DNA of 64,000 nt, taken from Streptomyces toxytricini (GTDB taxonomy: Bacteria > Actinomycetota > Actinomycetes > Streptomycetales > Streptomycetaceae). The position numbers and the translations under genes were made by a program. Where the stretch lies: contig NZ_BMTY01000003.1 in assembly GCF_014649915.1 (NCBI RefSeq), forward strand, positions 1-64,000, written 5' to 3'. Below, one piece after another: positions 17,443 to 29,983 of the stretch (position 1 is its first letter; each line of letters begins with the position of its first letter). The notes below the pieces were generated by a model, which saw only the letters and a program-made list of their open reading frames with translations, made no database searches and had not been told where the DNA came from.

Positions 17443-18767
17443 TGTCCACGAACCACCACGCGGCGTCCCGCGAGACCACCGAGGGCACCGTCTACACCGT
17501 CACCGGCGGCGACTGGGACGAGGTCGTCCGCTCCGCGGCCAAGGCCGACGACGAGCGCATCGTCGTCAACATGGGCCCGCAGCACCCCTCCACCCACGGC
17601 GTGCTCCGGCTCATCCTGGAGATCGACGGCGAGACGGTCACCGAGGCCCGCTGCGGCATCGGCTACCTGCACACCGGCATCGAGAAGAACCTCGAATTCC
17701 GGAACTGGACGCAGGGCACCACCTTCGTGACGCGCATGGACTACCTCACGCCGTTCTTCAACGAGACGGCGTACTGCCTCGGCGTCGAGAAGCTCCTCGG
17801 CATCACCGACCAGGTCCCCGACCGCGCCACCGTCGTCCGCGTCCTGCTGATGGAGCTCAACCGGCTCTCCTCGCACCTGGTGTGCATCGCCACCGGCGGC
17901 ATGGAGCTCGGCGCCACCACGATCATGATCTACGGCTTCCGCGACCGCGAGCTGATCCTCGACATCTTCGAGCTGATCACCGGCCTGCGCATGAACCACG
18001 CGTTCATCCGCCCCGGCGGCCTCGCCCAGGACCTGCCCCCCGGCGCCGTCGACCAGCTCCGCGACTTCCTGAAGACCATGAAGAAGAACCTGCCGGAGTA
18101 CGACAAGCTCGCCACCGGCAACCCCATCTTCAAGGCCCGCATGCAGGACGTCGGCTACCTCGACCTCACCGGCTGCATGGCCCTCGGCGCCACCGGCCCC
18201 ATCCTCCGCTCCGCCGGCCTGCCGCACGACCTGCGCAAGGCCGACCCCTACTGCGGCTACGAGACCTACGAGTTCGACGTCCCCACCACGGAGACGTGCG
18301 ACTCGTACGGGCGGTTCCTGATCCGCCTGGAGGAGATGCGGCAGTCCCTGCGGATCATCGAGCAGTGCCTGGACCGGCTGGAGCCCGGCCCCGTCATGGT
18401 CGCCGACAAGAAGATCGCCTGGCCGGCGCAGCTCGCGCTCGGCCCCGACGGGCTCGGCAACTCCCTCGACCACATCAAGAACATCATGGGCACCTCCATG
18501 GAGGCCCTCATCCACCACTTCAAGCTGGTGACCGAGGGCTTCCGCGTCCCCGCGGGCCAGGCCTACGCCGCCGTCGAGTCCCCCAAGGGCGAACTCGGCG
18601 TCCACGTCGTCTCCGACGGCGGGACCCGCCCCTACCGGGTCCACTTCCGCGACCCGTCCTTCACCAACCTCCAGGCCATGGCGGCGATGTGCGAGGGCGG
18701 CCAGGTCGCCGACGTCATCGTCGCCGTCGCCTCCATCGACCCCGTGATGGGAGGCGTCGACCGATGA
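17442..18767 (+). CDS. nuoD: NADH-quinone oxidoreductase subunit D
   Basis: The 49-kDa subunit of 441 residues, which forms the quinone-reduction site together with NuoB. Clear marks: [15 protein letters not shown] (quinone-site His), [23 protein letters not shown], and the C-terminal [18 protein letters not shown]. The ATG overlaps the nuoC stop by one base. This is the only nuoD in the window, which matters because the second nuo operon lacks one. Confidence 0.97.
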   Translation: MSTNHHAASRETTEGTVYTVTGGDWDEVVRSAAKADDERIVVNMGPQHPSTHGVLRLILEIDGETVTEARCGIGYLHTGIEKNLEFRNWTQGTTFVTRMDYLTPFFNETAYCLGVEKLLGITDQVPDRATVVRVLLMELNRLSSHLVCIATGGMELGATTIMIYGFRDRELILDIFELITGLRMNHAFIRPGGLAQDLPPGAVDQLRDFLKTMKKNLPEYDKLATGNPIFKARMQDVGYLDLTGCMALGATGPILRSAGLPHDLRKADPYCGYETYEFDVPTTETCDSYGRFLIRLEEMRQSLRIIEQCLDRLEPGPVMVADKKIAWPAQLALGPDGLGNSLDHIKNIMGTSMEALIHHFKLVTEGFRVPAGQAYAAVESPKGELGVHVVSDGGTRPYRVHFRDPSFTNLQAMAAMCEGGQVADVIVAVASIDPVMGGVDR

Positions 18768-19522
18768 CAGCCAGCCCCGCCCGTCGAGAGGTGAGCCTGG
18801 GCATGCCCCAGCCGCCCGCCCCCGACTACCCGGCCGAGGTGCGCGAGCGGCTCGCCGCGGACGCCGCGGAGATCATCGCCCGCTACCCCGACAGCCGCTC
18901 CGCCCTCCTGCCGCTGCTGCACCTCACGCAGTCCGAGGAGGGCCACGTCTCCCGCACCGGCATCCGGTTCTGCGCGGAGACCCTCGGCCTGACCACCGCC
19001 GAGGTCACCGCCGTCGCCACCTTCTACACGATGTACCGGCGCAGGCCCTCGGGCGACTACCAGGTCGGCGTCTGCACCAACACCCTGTGCGCGGTCATGG
19101 GCGGCGACGCCATCTTCGAGGAGCTCCAGGAGCACCTCGGCGTCGGCAACAACGAGACCACCCCCGACGGCAAGGTCACCCTCGAACACATCGAGTGCAA
19201 CGCGGCCTGCGACTACGCGCCCGTCGTGATGGTGAACTGGGAGTTCTTCGACAACCAGACCCCCGAGTCCGCCAAGGCCCTCGTCGACGACCTCCGCGCC
19301 GGCCGCCCCGTCGAGCCGACCCGCGGCGCGCCGCTGTGCACGTACAAGGAGACCGCCCGGATCCTCGCCGGCTTCCCCGACGAGCGGCCCGGCGCCGTGG
19401 AGGCGAGCGGCGGCGCCGGACCCGCCTCGCTGATCGGACTGCGCATCGCGCGCGGCGAAGCCCCGCACCAGGGACGCATCGTGCACCCGCGGGCCGCTGC
19501 GACCGGCGAGGAGGGGGAGTGA
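18764..19522 (+). CDS. nuoE: NADH-quinone oxidoreductase subunit E
   Basis: A 2Fe-2S thioredoxin-like subunit of the NADH-dehydrogenase module (24-kDa family), 252 residues. The cluster ligands are in [12 protein letters not shown] and [12 protein letters not shown]. The C-terminal tail of about 60 residues is longer than in enterobacteria. ATG start overlapping nuoD by four bases. Confidence 0.95.
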   Translation: MTASPARREVSLGMPQPPAPDYPAEVRERLAADAAEIIARYPDSRSALLPLLHLTQSEEGHVSRTGIRFCAETLGLTTAEVTAVATFYTMYRRRPSGDYQVGVCTNTLCAVMGGDAIFEELQEHLGVGNNETTPDGKVTLEHIECNAACDYAPVVMVNWEFFDNQTPESAKALVDDLRAGRPVEPTRGAPLCTYKETARILAGFPDERPGAVEASGGAGPASLIGLRIARGEAPHQGRIVHPRAAATGEEGE

Positions 19523-20871
19523 TGACGGTGGCGACCGCCATGCACGAGAACGGAACGAGCCCGGAGAAGCTGCTGGCCCCCGTCCTGTCGGCGTTCTGGG
19601 ACGAGCCGCGGTCGTGGACGCTGGAGACCTACCGGCGCCACGACGGCTACGAGGGGCTGCGCAAGGCCCTCGCGATGACCCCCGACGAGGTCATCGCCTA
19701 CGTGAAGGACTCCGGGCTCCGCGGCCGCGGCGGCGCCGGCTTCCCCACCGGGATGAAGTGGCAGTTCATCCCGCAGGGCGACGGCAAGCCGCACTACCTC
19801 GTCGTCAACGCCGACGAGTCCGAGCCGGGCACCTGCAAGGACATCCCGCTCCTCTTCGCCAACCCGCACTCCCTCATCGAGGGCATGGTCATCGCCTGCT
19901 ACGCGATCCGCTCCGCGCACGCGTTCATCTACCTGCGCGGCGAGGCCGTGCCCGTCCTGCGCCGCCTGCACGAGGCGGTCCGCGAGGCGTACGAGGCGGG
20001 CTACCTCGGCAAGGACGTCCTCGGCAGCGGGATGGACCTCGACATCACCGTCCACGCCGGGGCGGGCGCCTACATCTGCGGCGAGGAGACGGCGCTCCTG
20101 GACTCCCTCGAAGGCCGCCGCGGCCAGCCCCGGCTGCGGCCGCCCTTCCCCGCAGTCGAAGGCCTCTACGCCTGCCCCACCGTCGTGAACAACGTCGAGT
20201 CCATCGCCTCGGTCCCCGCGATCCTGAACCGGGGCAAGGACTGGTTCAAGTCGATGGGCACCGAGAAGTCCCCCGGCTTCACCCTCTACTCGCTGTCCGG
20301 GCACGTCGCCGGCCCCGGCCAGTACGAGGCCCCCCTCGGGATCACCCTGCGCCAGCTCCTCGACATGAGCGGCGGCATGCGCCCCGGCCACCGGCTGAAG
20401 TTCTGGACCCCCGGCGGCTCCTCCACCCCCATGTTCACCGACGAGCACCTCGACGTCCCGCTCGACTACGAGGGCGTCGGCGCGGCCGGCTCGATGCTCG
20501 GCACCAAGGCCCTGCAGTGCTTCGACGAGACGACCTGCGTGGTGCGCGCCGTCACCCGGTGGACCGAGTTCTACGCCCACGAGTCGTGCGGCAAGTGCAC
20601 CCCCTGCCGCGAGGGCACCTACTGGCTGGTCCAGCTGCTGCGCGACATCGAGGCCGGCAAGGGCGCCATGGCCGACCTCGACAAGCTCCAGGACATCGCC
20701 GACAACATCAACGGCAAGTCGTTCTGCGCGCTCGGCGACGGCGCCGCCAGCCCGATCTTCTCCTCGCTGAAGTACTTCCGCGACGAGTACGAGCAGCACG
20801 TCACGGGCAAGGGCTGCCCCTTCGACCCCAGGAAGTCGGTCCTCTGGGCCGACACGGAGGTGAACGCATGA
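19522..20871 (+). CDS. nuoF: NADH-quinone oxidoreductase subunit F
   Basis: The NADH- and FMN-binding 51-kDa subunit, 449 residues. [16 protein letters not shown] is the NADH/FMN glycine-rich loop, [19 protein letters not shown] binds FMN, and [13 protein letters not shown] with a later Cys binds a 4Fe-4S cluster. The ATG at 19522 overlaps the nuoE stop by one base and follows GGAGGGGGAGTG; a GTG one codon earlier is equally possible. Confidence 0.96.
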   Translation: MTVATAMHENGTSPEKLLAPVLSAFWDEPRSWTLETYRRHDGYEGLRKALAMTPDEVIAYVKDSGLRGRGGAGFPTGMKWQFIPQGDGKPHYLVVNADESEPGTCKDIPLLFANPHSLIEGMVIACYAIRSAHAFIYLRGEAVPVLRRLHEAVREAYEAGYLGKDVLGSGMDLDITVHAGAGAYICGEETALLDSLEGRRGQPRLRPPFPAVEGLYACPTVVNNVESIASVPAILNRGKDWFKSMGTEKSPGFTLYSLSGHVAGPGQYEAPLGITLRQLLDMSGGMRPGHRLKFWTPGGSSTPMFTDEHLDVPLDYEGVGAAGSMLGTKALQCFDETTCVVRAVTRWTEFYAHESCGKCTPCREGTYWLVQLLRDIEAGKGAMADLDKLQDIADNINGKSFCALGDGAASPIFSSLKYFRDEYEQHVTGKGCPFDPRKSVLWADTEVNA

Positions 20872-23375
20872 CCGTCACCACGAATGCCCCCACCGGTGGC
20901 GGAGGGGCCGCCGTGCCCCCGGAGGACCTGGTCTCGCTGACCATCGACGGCGTCGAGCTGTCGGTGCCCAAGGGGACCCTCGTCATCCGCGCCGCCGAGC
21001 AGATCGGGGTGGAGATCCCCCGCTTCTGCGACCACCCCCTGCTCGACCCGGTCGGCGCCTGCCGGCAGTGCATCGTCGAGGTGGAGGGCCAGCGCAAGCC
21101 GATGGCGTCCTGCACCATCACCTGCACCGACGGGATGGTCGTCCGGACGCAGCTGACCTCCCCCGTCGCGGAGAAGGCGCAGCGCGGCGTGATGGAGCTG
21201 CTGCTCATCAACCACCCGCTGGACTGCCCGGTCTGCGACAAGGGCGGCGAGTGCCCGCTGCAGAACCAGGCCATGTCGCACGGCAACGCCGACTCCCGCT
21301 TCGAGGGCCGCAAGCGCACCTACGAGAAGCCGGTGCCGATCTCCACGCAGGTCCTCCTCGACCGGGAGCGGTGCGTGCTGTGCGCCCGCTGCACCCGCTT
21401 CTCCACCCAGGTCGCAGGCGACCCGATGATCGAACTGCTGGAGCGGGGCGCGCTCCAGCAGGTCGGCACCGGCGAGGGCGACCCGTTCGAGTCGTACTTC
21501 TCCGGGAACACCATCCAGATCTGCCCGGTCGGCGCGCTCACCTCGGCGGCGTACCGGTTCCGCTCCCGCCCCTTCGACCTCGTCTCCTCCCCGAGCGTGT
21601 GCGAACACTGCGCGGGCGGCTGCGCGACCCGCACCGACCACCGGCGCGGCAAGGTGATGCGCCGCATGGCCGCCGAGGACCCCGAGGTCAACGAGGAGTG
21701 GATCTGCGACAAGGGCCGCTTCGCGTTCCGGTACGCGCAGCGCCCCGACCGGCTGACCACGCCGCTGGTCCGCAGCGCCGAGGGGGTCCTCGAGCCGGCG
21801 AGCTGGCCCGAGGCGCTCGCCGCCGCAGCAGCCGGGCTGGCCGCGGCGCGCGGCCGCGCCGGCGTGCTGACCGGCGGGCGGCTGACCGTCGAGGACGCGT
21901 ACGCGTACGCCAAGTTCGCGCGGGTCGTCCTCGACACCAACGACATCGACTTCCGGGCCCGCGTGCACAGCGCGGAGGAGGCCGACTTCCTGGCCGCGGA
22001 GGTCGCGGGCCGCGGCGTCGACCTGGACGGGCAGGGGGTCTCGTACGCCGCGCTGGAGGCGGCGCCCGCGGTGCTGCTCGTCGGCATCGAGGCGGAGGAG
22101 GAGGCCCCCGGGGTCTTCCTGCGGCTGCGCAAGGCCTTCCGCAAGCGCCGCCAGCAGACCTTCGCCCTGGCCCCGTTCACCACCCGCGGCCTGGCCAAGG
22201 CGGGCGGCACCCTGCTCGCCGCTGCACCGGGCACCGAGCCCGAGTGGCTGGACGCGCTCGCCTCCCGCACCGGCCTGGAGCAGGGCGGCGAGGCAGCCGC
22301 CGAAGCACTGCGCCAGCCCGGTGCGGTCATCGTCGTCGGGGAGCGCCTCGGGGGCGTGCCCGGCGGGCTGACCGCGGCGGTCCGGGCGGCCGCGGCGACC
22401 GGGGCCCGGCTGGTGTGGATCCCGCGGCGGGCCGGGGAGCGCGCCGCGATCGAGGCGGGCGCCCTGCCGTCACTGCTGCCCGGCGGCCGCCCGGCGACGG
22501 ACCCGCGTGCGCGCGGGGAGGTGGCGGCCGCGTGGGGGCTCCAGGAGCTGCCGCACCGCTACGGCCGCGATGCCGGGCAGATCGTCGAGGCCGCGGCCGC
22601 CGGCGAGCTGACCGCGCTGCTCGTCGCGGGAGTGGAGGTCACCGACCTGCCCGACCCGGAGCGGGCGCGGACCGCGCTGAGGGAGGCGTTCACGGTCTCC
22701 CTGGAGCTGCGGCCCGGCGAGGTCACCGACCACGCCGACGTGGTCCTGCCGGTCGCGGCCGTCGCCGAGAAGGCGGGCACCTTCGTCAACTGGGAGGGCC
22801 GCGTCCGGCCGTTCGAGGCCGCGCTCAAGCCCGACCAGATGACCCGCCCGCTCGCCCCGGCCGACGCGCGCGTCCTGCACATGCTGGCCGACGCCGCCGA
22901 CCGGCCGCTCGGCCTGCCCGACGTGCACGCCGTGCGCCGCGAGATCGACCGGCTCGGCCGGTGGGCCGGCGAGCGCCCCGCGGCGCAGCCCGGCTCCCCG
23001 GCGGCGCTGCCCCGGCCCGCGGCCGGGGAGGCGGTCCTCGCCGGGCACCGGCTGCTCCTCGACCTCGGCCGGCTCCAGGAAGGCGACGACGCCCTGGCCG
23101 GCACCCGGCACGAGGCGAGCGCCCGGCTGTCGGCGGCCACCGCGGCCGAGACGGGCGTCAAGGACGGCGACCTCCTCGCGGTGACCGGCCCGACCGGGAC
23201 GGTCGCACTGCCGCTGAGGATCACCGAGATGCCCGACCGGGTGGTCTGGCTCCCGCTGAACTCCACCGGCTCCGGCGTCCGCGCCGACACCGGCGCCCTG
23301 CCGGGCACCCTCGTACGGATCGGCCCGGCGACCCCGGCCGGCGCAGGCGGCACCACTGCGGAGGTGGGAGCGTGA
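20868..23375 (+). CDS. nuoG: NADH-quinone oxidoreductase subunit G
   Basis: The large 75-kDa iron-sulfur subunit, 835 residues. The N-terminal 2Fe-2S ligands lie in [32 protein letters not shown] is the His/Cys cluster region; [10 protein letters not shown] with CPVGAL binds another 4Fe-4[12 protein letters not shown] plus a later Cys in EWICDKGRF matches the extra N7 cluster. The rest is a molybdopterin-oxidoreductase-like domain without evident cofactor residues, as usual for the subunit. ATG start overlapping nuoF by four bases. Confidence 0.96.
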   Translation: MTVTTNAPTGGGGAAVPPEDLVSLTIDGVELSVPKGTLVIRAAEQIGVEIPRFCDHPLLDPVGACRQCIVEVEGQRKPMASCTITCTDGMVVRTQLTSPVAEKAQRGVMELLLINHPLDCPVCDKGGECPLQNQAMSHGNADSRFEGRKRTYEKPVPISTQVLLDRERCVLCARCTRFSTQVAGDPMIELLERGALQQVGTGEGDPFESYFSGNTIQICPVGALTSAAYRFRSRPFDLVSSPSVCEHCAGGCATRTDHRRGKVMRRMAAEDPEVNEEWICDKGRFAFRYAQRPDRLTTPLVRSAEGVLEPASWPEALAAAAAGLAAARGRAGVLTGGRLTVEDAYAYAKFARVVLDTNDIDFRARVHSAEEADFLAAEVAGRGVDLDGQGVSYAALEAAPAVLLVGIEAEEEAPGVFLRLRKAFRKRRQQTFALAPFTTRGLAKAGGTLLAAAPGTEPEWLDALASRTGLEQGGEAAAEALRQPGAVIVVGERLGGVPGGLTAAVRAAAATGARLVWIPRRAGERAAIEAGALPSLLPGGRPATDPRARGEVAAAWGLQELPHRYGRDAGQIVEAAAAGELTALLVAGVEVTDLPDPERARTALREAFTVSLELRPGEVTDHADVVLPVAAVAEKAGTFVNWEGRVRPFEAALKPDQMTRPLAPADARVLHMLADAADRPLGLPDVHAVRREIDRLGRWAGERPAAQPGSPAALPRPAAGEAVLAGHRLLLDLGRLQEGDDALAGTRHEASARLSAATAAETGVKDGDLLAVTGPTGTVALPLRITEMPDRVVWLPLNSTGSGVRADTGALPGTLVRIGPATPAGAGGTTAEVGA

Positions 23376-24742
23376 ACGCGGTACTGCTCGCTGCCGAGGA
23401 CCTGTCGCTGTTCGGCAGGGACCCCTGGTGGCTGGTCCTCGTCAAGGCGGTGTTCTGCTTCGCCTTCCTGATGGTGACCGTCCTGTTCTCCATCGTGTGG
23501 GAGCGCAAGGTCGTCGCCTGGATGCAGCTGCGCATCGGCCCCAACCGGCACGGCCCGTGGGGCATGCTCCAGTCGCTCGCCGACGGCGTGAAGCTGATGC
23601 TGAAGGAGGACATCGTCGTCAAGCGCGCAGACAAGGTCGTCTACGTGCTGGCGCCGATCGTCGCGGCGATCCCCGCCTTCATGGCGATCGCGGTGATCCC
23701 CTTCGGGCCCGCCGGGAACGAGGTGTCGATCTTCGGGCAGCGCACCACGATGCAGCTGACCGACCTGCCGATCGCGATGCTGTACATCCTCGCCGTCGCC
23801 TCCGTCGGCATCTACGGCATCGTGCTCGCCGGCTGGTCCTCGGGCTCGACGTACCCGCTGCTCGGGGGCTTGCGCTCCTGCGCCCAGATGATCAGCTACG
23901 AGATCGCGATGGGCGCGGCGTTCGCCTCGGTGTTCCTCTACTCCGGGTCGATGTCGACCTCGGCGATCGTGGAGGCGCAGGCGGACCGCTGGTTCATCGT
24001 GCTGCTGCCGGTGTCGTTCATCATCTACGTGGTGACGATGGTCGGCGAGACCAACCGGGCGCCGTTCGACATGCCGGAGTCCGAGGGCGACCTCGTCGGC
24101 GGCTTCAACACCGAGTACTCGTCCATCAAGTTCGCGATGTTCATGCTGGCCGAGTACGTCAACATGGTCACCGTCTCGGCCGTCTCGGTCACCCTGTTCC
24201 TGGGCGGCTGGCGGGCCCCTTACCCGATCAGCAGCTTCTGGGAGGGCGCCAACCACGGCTGGTGGCCGCTGCTCTGGTTCGTGGTCAAGGTGCAGCTGCT
24301 GCTGTTCTTCTTCATCTGGCTGCGCGGCACCCTGCCCCGCGTCCGCTACGACCAGCTGATGAAGCTCGGCTGGAAGGTCCTCATCCCCGTCTCGCTGCTG
24401 TGGCTGATGCTCGTGGCGACCGTGCGGGCGCTGCGGAACGAGGCGTACGACTTCTCCCAGATCGTCCTGTACGTCGGTGGCGCGGTCGTCGCGGTCCTGC
24501 TGCTGTCCTTCGTCGCGGACTTCTTCCGCGACCGGCGGGAGAAGGCCGCCGGGGCCGCGGAGGCCGACGCCCCCGGGGCCGAGCCGTTCGACCCGCTCGC
24601 GGGCGGGTTCCCGGTACCGCCCAAGCCCGGCCAGCACCTGCCCCCCGTACCGCGCCGGCGGCCCCGCCGGGAGCGCGAGCTGATCGCCAGCGGCGGGGCG
24701 AACAACGACAGCGACCGAGAGGAGGGTGCGGAGAATGCCTGA
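23372..24742 (+). CDS. nuoH: NADH-quinone oxidoreductase subunit H
   Basis: Membrane subunit that forms the quinone tunnel, 456 residues with about eight or nine transmembrane segments. Family marks: [59 protein letters not shown]. The last 75 residues are a cytoplasmic Pro/Arg-rich tail ([18 protein letters not shown]) not found in enterobacterial NuoH. GTG start overlapping nuoG by four bases. Confidence 0.96.
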   Translation: MNAVLLAAEDLSLFGRDPWWLVLVKAVFCFAFLMVTVLFSIVWERKVVAWMQLRIGPNRHGPWGMLQSLADGVKLMLKEDIVVKRADKVVYVLAPIVAAIPAFMAIAVIPFGPAGNEVSIFGQRTTMQLTDLPIAMLYILAVASVGIYGIVLAGWSSGSTYPLLGGLRSCAQMISYEIAMGAAFASVFLYSGSMSTSAIVEAQADRWFIVLLPVSFIIYVVTMVGETNRAPFDMPESEGDLVGGFNTEYSSIKFAMFMLAEYVNMVTVSAVSVTLFLGGWRAPYPISSFWEGANHGWWPLLWFVVKVQLLLFFFIWLRGTLPRVRYDQLMKLGWKVLIPVSLLWLMLVATVRALRNEAYDFSQIVLYVGGAVVAVLLLSFVADFFRDRREKAAGAAEADAPGAEPFDPLAGGFPVPPKPGQHLPPVPRRRPRRERELIASGGANNDSDREEGAENA

Positions 24743-25331
24743 CGAACAGTGGCAGAACCCGGTGGCCGGCTTCGGCGTGACCTTCAAGGCCATGTTCAAG
24801 AAGCGCCTCACCGAGCAGTACCCCGAGCAGCAGAAGACGACCGCACCGCGTTTCCACGGACGGCACCAGCTCAACCGGCACCCGGACGGCCTGGAGAAGT
24901 GCATCGGGTGCGAGCTGTGCGCGTGGGCCTGCCCCGCGGACGCCATCTACGTGGAGGGCGCGGACAACACGGAGGAGGAGCGCTACTCCCCGGGCGAGCG
25001 CTACGGCCGCGTCTACCAGATCAACTACGCCCGCTGCATCCTGTGCGGGCTGTGCATCGAGGCGTGCCCGACGCGGGCGCTGACGATGACGAACGAGTTC
25101 GAACTGGCCGACGCCAGCCGCGAGTCGCTCATCTACACCAAGGAGGAGCTGCTCGCCGGGCTGACCGAGGGCATGGTCGAGGCGCCCCACGCGATGTACC
25201 CGGGCACGGACGAGCAGGACTACTACCGCGGGCAGGTGACGGGGGCGGCCCCCGGCACCGAGCGGCAGCCGGCCGTCTCCAAGGGCGAGGCCCCGCAGGA
25301 CCGGGGCCCCGCCGAGGGGGTGGGGGCATGA
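24735..25331 (+). CDS. nuoI: NADH-quinone oxidoreductase subunit I
   Basis: Ferredoxin-like subunit with two 4Fe-4S clusters that pass electrons to NuoB, 198 residues. The ligand motifs are [12 protein letters not shown] and [12 protein letters not shown]. The ATG at 24735 has GAGGAGGG about 10 bases upstream and overlaps nuoH by eight bases; a GTG three codons earlier is less likely. The C-terminal 40 residues are a low-complexity tail. Confidence 0.96.
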   Translation: MPDEQWQNPVAGFGVTFKAMFKKRLTEQYPEQQKTTAPRFHGRHQLNRHPDGLEKCIGCELCAWACPADAIYVEGADNTEEERYSPGERYGRVYQINYARCILCGLCIEACPTRALTMTNEFELADASRESLIYTKEELLAGLTEGMVEAPHAMYPGTDEQDYYRGQVTGAAPGTERQPAVSKGEAPQDRGPAEGVGA

Positions 25332-26140
25332 GCGCGGTCGCCGCCGCGGCTTCGGCCACCTCCACGGGCGAGGCGGTCCAGTTCTGGATCCTCGGCACGG
25401 TCGCCGTGATCGGCGCGCTGGCGACGATCCTGATGAAGAAGGCCGTGCACAGTGCGCTGAGCCTCGCCGGGACCATGATCATTCTGGCGGTGTTCTACCT
25501 CGCGAACGGGGCGTACTTCCTGGGCGTCGTCCAGGTGATCGTCTACACCGGCGCGATCATGATGCTGTTCCTCTTCGTGGTCATGCTGGTCGGCGTCACC
25601 GCCGCCGACTCCCTGAAGGAGACCATCAAGGGCCAGCGCTGGCTCGCCGTCCTGTGCGGGCTGGGCTTCGGCATCCTGCTGATCGCGGGCATCGGCAACG
25701 CCTCCCTGCAGCACTTCAACGGGCTGGGCCGGGCCAACTCGGCCGGGCACGTGGAGGGCCTCGCCCAGCTGATCTTCACCCGGTACGTCTTCGCCTTCGA
25801 GGTCACCGGCGCGCTGCTGATCACCGCCGCCGTCGGCGCGATGGTGCTCACCCACCGCGAGCGCACCGAGCGGGCCGCGACGCAGCGCGAGCTGTCCGAG
25901 CGGCGCGTCCGCGAGGGCGTCCAGCTCCCGCCGCTGCCCGCGCCCGGCGTGTACGCCCGGCACAACGCGGTCGACGTGCCCGGCCTGCTGCCCGACGGCA
26001 CCCCCTCGGAGCTCACCGTCAGCAAGACGCTCCGCGCCCGCGGCCAGGTCCGCGACGTCTCCGGCGAGGCGCTCGCCGACCTCAAGGCGCTGGAGCGGCG
26101 CTCGGCGGAGCGGCTCGGCCGTGAGGAGGCCTCGAAGTGA
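25328..26140 (+). CDS. nuoJ: NADH-quinone oxidoreductase subunit J
   Basis: Membrane subunit of 270 residues with five transmembrane segments. The conserved third helix is visible in [22 protein letters not shown], written here in part as [11 protein letters not shown] cytoplasmic tail of about 90 residues follows the last helix. ATG start overlapping nuoI by four bases. Confidence 0.94.
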   Translation: MSAVAAAASATSTGEAVQFWILGTVAVIGALATILMKKAVHSALSLAGTMIILAVFYLANGAYFLGVVQVIVYTGAIMMLFLFVVMLVGVTAADSLKETIKGQRWLAVLCGLGFGILLIAGIGNASLQHFNGLGRANSAGHVEGLAQLIFTRYVFAFEVTGALLITAAVGAMVLTHRERTERAATQRELSERRVREGVQLPPLPAPGVYARHNAVDVPGLLPDGTPSELTVSKTLRARGQVRDVSGEALADLKALERRSAERLGREEASK

Positions 26141-26436
26141 ACCCGGTCAACTACCTCTACCTCGCGGCCCTGCTGTTCACCATCGGCGCCGCGGGCGTGC
26201 TGATCCGGCGCAACACGATCGTGCTGTTCATGTGCGTCGAGCTGATGCTCAACGCCTGCAACCTGGCGTTCGTCGCGTTCTCCCGGATGCACGGCAACCT
26301 CGACGGCCAGATCATCGCGTTCTTCACGATGGTCGTCGCCGCCGCCGAGGTCGTGGTGGGCCTCGCGATCATCGTGTCGCTGTTCCGTACCCGCCACTCG
26401 GCCTCGGTCGACGACGCCAGCCTGATGAAGCTGTAA
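26137..26436 (+). CDS. nuoK: NADH-quinone oxidoreductase subunit K
   Basis: A 99-residue membrane subunit with three transmembrane helices and the two buried Glu residues used in proton transfer, in [13 protein letters not shown] and [14 protein letters not shown] start with GAGGAGG upstream, overlapping nuoJ by four bases. Confidence 0.96.
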   Translation: MNPVNYLYLAALLFTIGAAGVLIRRNTIVLFMCVELMLNACNLAFVAFSRMHGNLDGQIIAFFTMVVAAAEVVVGLAIIVSLFRTRHSASVDDASLMKL

Positions 26437-26448
26437 GGGGCGTACACA

Positions 26449-28389
26449 GTGGAGAATCTGATTGCGCTGCTCGTGGCGGCGCCCCTGCTCGGAGCGGCGG
26501 TGCTGCTGTGCGGCGGCCGGCGCCTCGACAGGGCCGGGCACTGGCTCGGCACCCTGCTCGCGGCCGCCTCCTTCGGCATCGGCGCCGCCCTGTTCGCCGA
26601 CATGCTGGGCCGCGGCGCCGACGACCGGACCATGCGGCAGCACCTGTACAGCTGGATCCCGGTGGAGGGCTTCCAGGCCGACATCGCATTCCAGCTGGAC
26701 CAGCTGTCGATGACGTTCGTCCTGCTCATCAGCGGGGTCGGCACGCTGATCCACGTGTACTCGATCGGGTACATGGAGCACGACGAGCGCCGCCGCCGCT
26801 TCTTCGGCTATCTCAACCTCTTCCTCGCGGCGATGCTGCTGCTGGTCCTCGCCGACAACTACCTGCTGCTGTACGTCGGCTGGGAGGGCGTCGGCCTCGC
26901 CTCGTACCTGCTCATCGGCTTCTGGCAGCACAAGCCCAGCGCGGCGACCGCCGCGAAGAAGGCCTTCCTGGTCAACAGGGTCGGCGACATGGGCCTCTCC
27001 ATCGCGATCATGCTGATGTTCACCACCTTCGGCACGTTCGCGTTCCGGCCGGTGCTGGCCTCTGCCGGCGAGACCTCCGAGGGCATGCTGACCGCGATCG
27101 GGCTGATGCTGCTGCTCGCAGCGTGCGGCAAGTCGGCGCAGGTGCCGCTGCAGTCCTGGCTCGGGGACGCGATGGAGGGCCCGACGCCCGTCTCGGCCCT
27201 CATCCACGCGGCGACGATGGTCACCGCCGGCGTGTACCTGATCGTCCGCTCCGGCGCGATCTTCAACGGCGCGCCGGACGCGCAGCTCGTCACGGCGATC
27301 GTCGGAGCGGTCACGCTGCTCTTCGGTGCCGTCGTCGGTTGCGCGAAGGACGACATCAAGAAGGCGCTGGCCGGTTCGACCATGTCCCAGATCGGCTACA
27401 TGGTGCTCGCGGCCGGCCTCGGCCCGATCGGCTACGTCTTCGCGATCATGCACCTGGTGACGCACGGCTTCTTCAAGGCCGGCCTCTTCCTCGGCGCCGG
27501 ATCCGTCATGCACGGCATGAACGACGAGGTCGACATGCGCAAGTACGGCGGCCTGCGCCGCTACATGCCGGTCACCTTCGTCACGTTCGGCCTCGGCTAC
27601 CTCGCCATCATCGGCTTCCCCGGCCTGTCCGGCTTCTTCTCCAAGGACCGGATCATCGAGGCGGCCTTCGCCAAGGGCGGCACCGAGGGCTGGATCCTCG
27701 GCTCGGTCGCCCTGCTCGGCGCGGCGATCACCGCGTTCTACATGACGCGGGTCATGCTGATGACCTTCTTCGGCGAGAAGCGCTGGCAGCCCGCGCCCGA
27801 CGCGGACGCCGCCGCGGACGTGGAGCCGTCCGCCGGGCACCGCCCCGGCGAGATGCCGCACCCGCACGAGTCCCCGAAGTCCATGACCGTCCCGATGATC
27901 GTGCTGGCCTTCGGGTCCGTCTTCGCCGGCGGGTTCTTCGCCATCGGCGACCGGTTCCTGAACTGGCTGGAGCCGGTCACCGGGTACGAGCACGGGCATC
28001 CCCCGGTCAGCGCCCTCACGGTCACCCTGGCCACCATGGCGGTCCTCGCCGTGGGCGTCGCGATCGCCTGGGCGATGTACGGCCGCCGGCCGGTCCCCGT
28101 GACCGCCCCGCGCGGCAGCCTGCTCACCCGGGCCGCCCGCCGCGACCTGCTCCAGGACGACTTCAACCACGTCGTGCTGGTGCGCGGCGGGGAGCACCTG
28201 ACCCGCTCCCTCGTGTACGTCGACCACAGCCTGGTCGACGGCGTGGTCAACGGGACGGCGGCCTCGGTCGGCGGCCTGTCGGGCCGGCTCCGCAAGCTCC
28301 AGAACGGCTACGCCCGCAGCTACGCGGTCTCGATGTTCGGAGGGACGGCGATCCTCATCGCCGCGACCCTGCTGATGAGGGCGGTGTGA
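26449..28389 (+). CDS. nuoL: NADH-quinone oxidoreductase subunit L
   Basis: The most distal antiporter-like proton-pumping subunit, 646 residues and about 16 transmembrane helices. Marks: [18 protein letters not shown] (conserved Glu), [19 protein letters not shown] (conserved His), and [20 protein letters not shown] long C-terminal part holds the lateral helix. GTG start 12 bases after nuoK. Confidence 0.96.
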   Translation: MENLIALLVAAPLLGAAVLLCGGRRLDRAGHWLGTLLAAASFGIGAALFADMLGRGADDRTMRQHLYSWIPVEGFQADIAFQLDQLSMTFVLLISGVGTLIHVYSIGYMEHDERRRRFFGYLNLFLAAMLLLVLADNYLLLYVGWEGVGLASYLLIGFWQHKPSAATAAKKAFLVNRVGDMGLSIAIMLMFTTFGTFAFRPVLASAGETSEGMLTAIGLMLLLAACGKSAQVPLQSWLGDAMEGPTPVSALIHAATMVTAGVYLIVRSGAIFNGAPDAQLVTAIVGAVTLLFGAVVGCAKDDIKKALAGSTMSQIGYMVLAAGLGPIGYVFAIMHLVTHGFFKAGLFLGAGSVMHGMNDEVDMRKYGGLRRYMPVTFVTFGLGYLAIIGFPGLSGFFSKDRIIEAAFAKGGTEGWILGSVALLGAAITAFYMTRVMLMTFFGEKRWQPAPDADAAADVEPSAGHRPGEMPHPHESPKSMTVPMIVLAFGSVFAGGFFAIGDRFLNWLEPVTGYEHGHPPVSALTVTLATMAVLAVGVAIAWAMYGRRPVPVTAPRGSLLTRAARRDLLQDDFNHVVLVRGGEHLTRSLVYVDHSLVDGVVNGTAASVGGLSGRLRKLQNGYARSYAVSMFGGTAILIAATLLMRAV

Positions 28390-28390
28390 G

Positions 28391-29983
28391 ATGGATTTCC
28401 CGCTTCTGACGGTGACGGCCGCGGTGCCCGCGGCCGGCGCGGTCCTCACGGCGGCCGTCCCGGCCGCCCGCCGGACCGCCGCCAAATGGCTGGCGCTGCT
28501 GTTCTCGCTGGCCACGCTCGCCCTGGCGGGGCTCGTCGCGGCCCGCTTCGACCCGGGCGGCGAGCGCTACCAGCTCACCGAGTCCCACGCGTGGATCGCC
28601 GACTTCGGGGTCCGCTACGAGCTGGGCGTCGACGGCATCGGCGTCGCACTGATCGGGCTGACCGCCCTGCTGGTGCCGTTCGTCATCGCCGCCGGCTGGA
28701 AGGACGCCGACCCGCTGGAGACCCGGTCGCCGAGGTGGCGGCCCACCCAGGGCTTCTTCGCCCTGATCCTGCTGGTCGAGGCGATGGTGATCATCTCGTT
28801 CGAGGCCACCGACGTCTTCCTCTTCTACATCTTCTTCGAAGCCATGCTCATCCCGATGTACTTCCTCATCGGCGGCTTCGGGGACCGGGCGCACGCCGGG
28901 ACCGACGAGAAGGCCGCCGCGCAGCGCTCGTACGCGGCGGTCAAGTTCCTCCTCTACAACCTGGCCGGCGGCCTGATCATGCTGGCCGCGGTCATCGGCC
29001 TGTACGTCGTCGCGGGGAACTTCTCCCTCCAGGAGATCACCGCCGCCCGCGCCGCGGGCACCCTGGACATGGCGACCAACACCGAGCGGCTGCTGTTCCT
29101 CGGCTTCTTCTTCGCGTTCGCGGTGAAGGCGCCGCTGTGGCCGCTGCACACGTGGCTGCCGAACGCCATGGGCGAGGCCACCGCCCCGGTCGCCGTGCTG
29201 ATCACCGCGGTCGTCGACAAGGTCGGCACCTTCGCGATGCTCCGCTTCTGCCTCGGCCTGTTCCCCGAGGCGAGCAAGTGGGCCACCCCGGTCGTCCTCG
29301 TCCTGGCGCTGGTCAGCATCGTCTACGGCGCGCTCCTCGCGGTCGGGCAGCGGGACATCAAGCGGCTGATCGCGTACGCGTCGATCTCGCACTTCGGCTT
29401 CATCATCCTGGGCATCTTCGCGATGACCTCCCAGGGGCAGTCGGGCGCGACGCTGTACATGGTCAACCACGGGCTGTCGACGGCGGCGCTGATGCTGGTC
29501 GCCGGATTCCTGATCTCCCGGCGCGGCTCGCGGCTCATCGCCGACTACGGCGGTGTGCAGAAGGTGGCGCCGGTGCTGGCGGGCACGTTCCTGATCGGCG
29601 GCCTGGCGACGCTGTCGCTGCCCGGACTCGCGCCGTTCGTCAGCGAGTTCCTCGTCCTGGTCGGCACGTTCTCCCGGTACCCGGTCGCCGGCATCGTCGC
29701 CACCCTCGGCATCGTCCTCGCCGCGCTGTACACGCTGGTGCTGTACCAGCGGACGATGACCGGGCCGGTGAAGGAGGAGGTCCGCCGCATGCCGGACCTG
29801 CGGCCGCGCGAGCTCCTCGTGGTCGCCCCGCTGATCGCCCTGCTGATCGGGCTGGGCGTGTACCCGAAGCCGCTGACCGAGATCGTCAACCCGGCGGTGG
29901 AGCACACCATGTCCGACGTGAAGCAGAAGGACCCCAAGCCCGAGGTGGCGGTCGGGTCCGAGAACGGGGAGGCGGGCCAGTGA
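28391..29983 (+). CDS. nuoM: NADH-quinone oxidoreductase subunit M
   Basis: Antiporter-like proton-pumping subunit, 530 residues and 14 predicted helices. Marks: IFFEAMLIPMYFLIGGFGDR with the conserved Glu, VKAPLWPLHTWLPNAMGEATAPVAVL with the channel Lys and His, and GQRDIKRLIAYASISHFG. It starts one base after the nuoL stop. Confidence 0.96.
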   Translation: MDFPLLTVTAAVPAAGAVLTAAVPAARRTAAKWLALLFSLATLALAGLVAARFDPGGERYQLTESHAWIADFGVRYELGVDGIGVALIGLTALLVPFVIAAGWKDADPLETRSPRWRPTQGFFALILLVEAMVIISFEATDVFLFYIFFEAMLIPMYFLIGGFGDRAHAGTDEKAAAQRSYAAVKFLLYNLAGGLIMLAAVIGLYVVAGNFSLQEITAARAAGTLDMATNTERLLFLGFFFAFAVKAPLWPLHTWLPNAMGEATAPVAVLITAVVDKVGTFAMLRFCLGLFPEASKWATPVVLVLALVSIVYGALLAVGQRDIKRLIAYASISHFGFIILGIFAMTSQGQSGATLYMVNHGLSTAALMLVAGFLISRRGSRLIADYGGVQKVAPVLAGTFLIGGLATLSLPGLAPFVSEFLVLVGTFSRYPVAGIVATLGIVLAALYTLVLYQRTMTGPVKEEVRRMPDLRPRELLVVAPLIALLIGLGVYPKPLTEIVNPAVEHTMSDVKQKDPKPEVAVGSENGEAGQ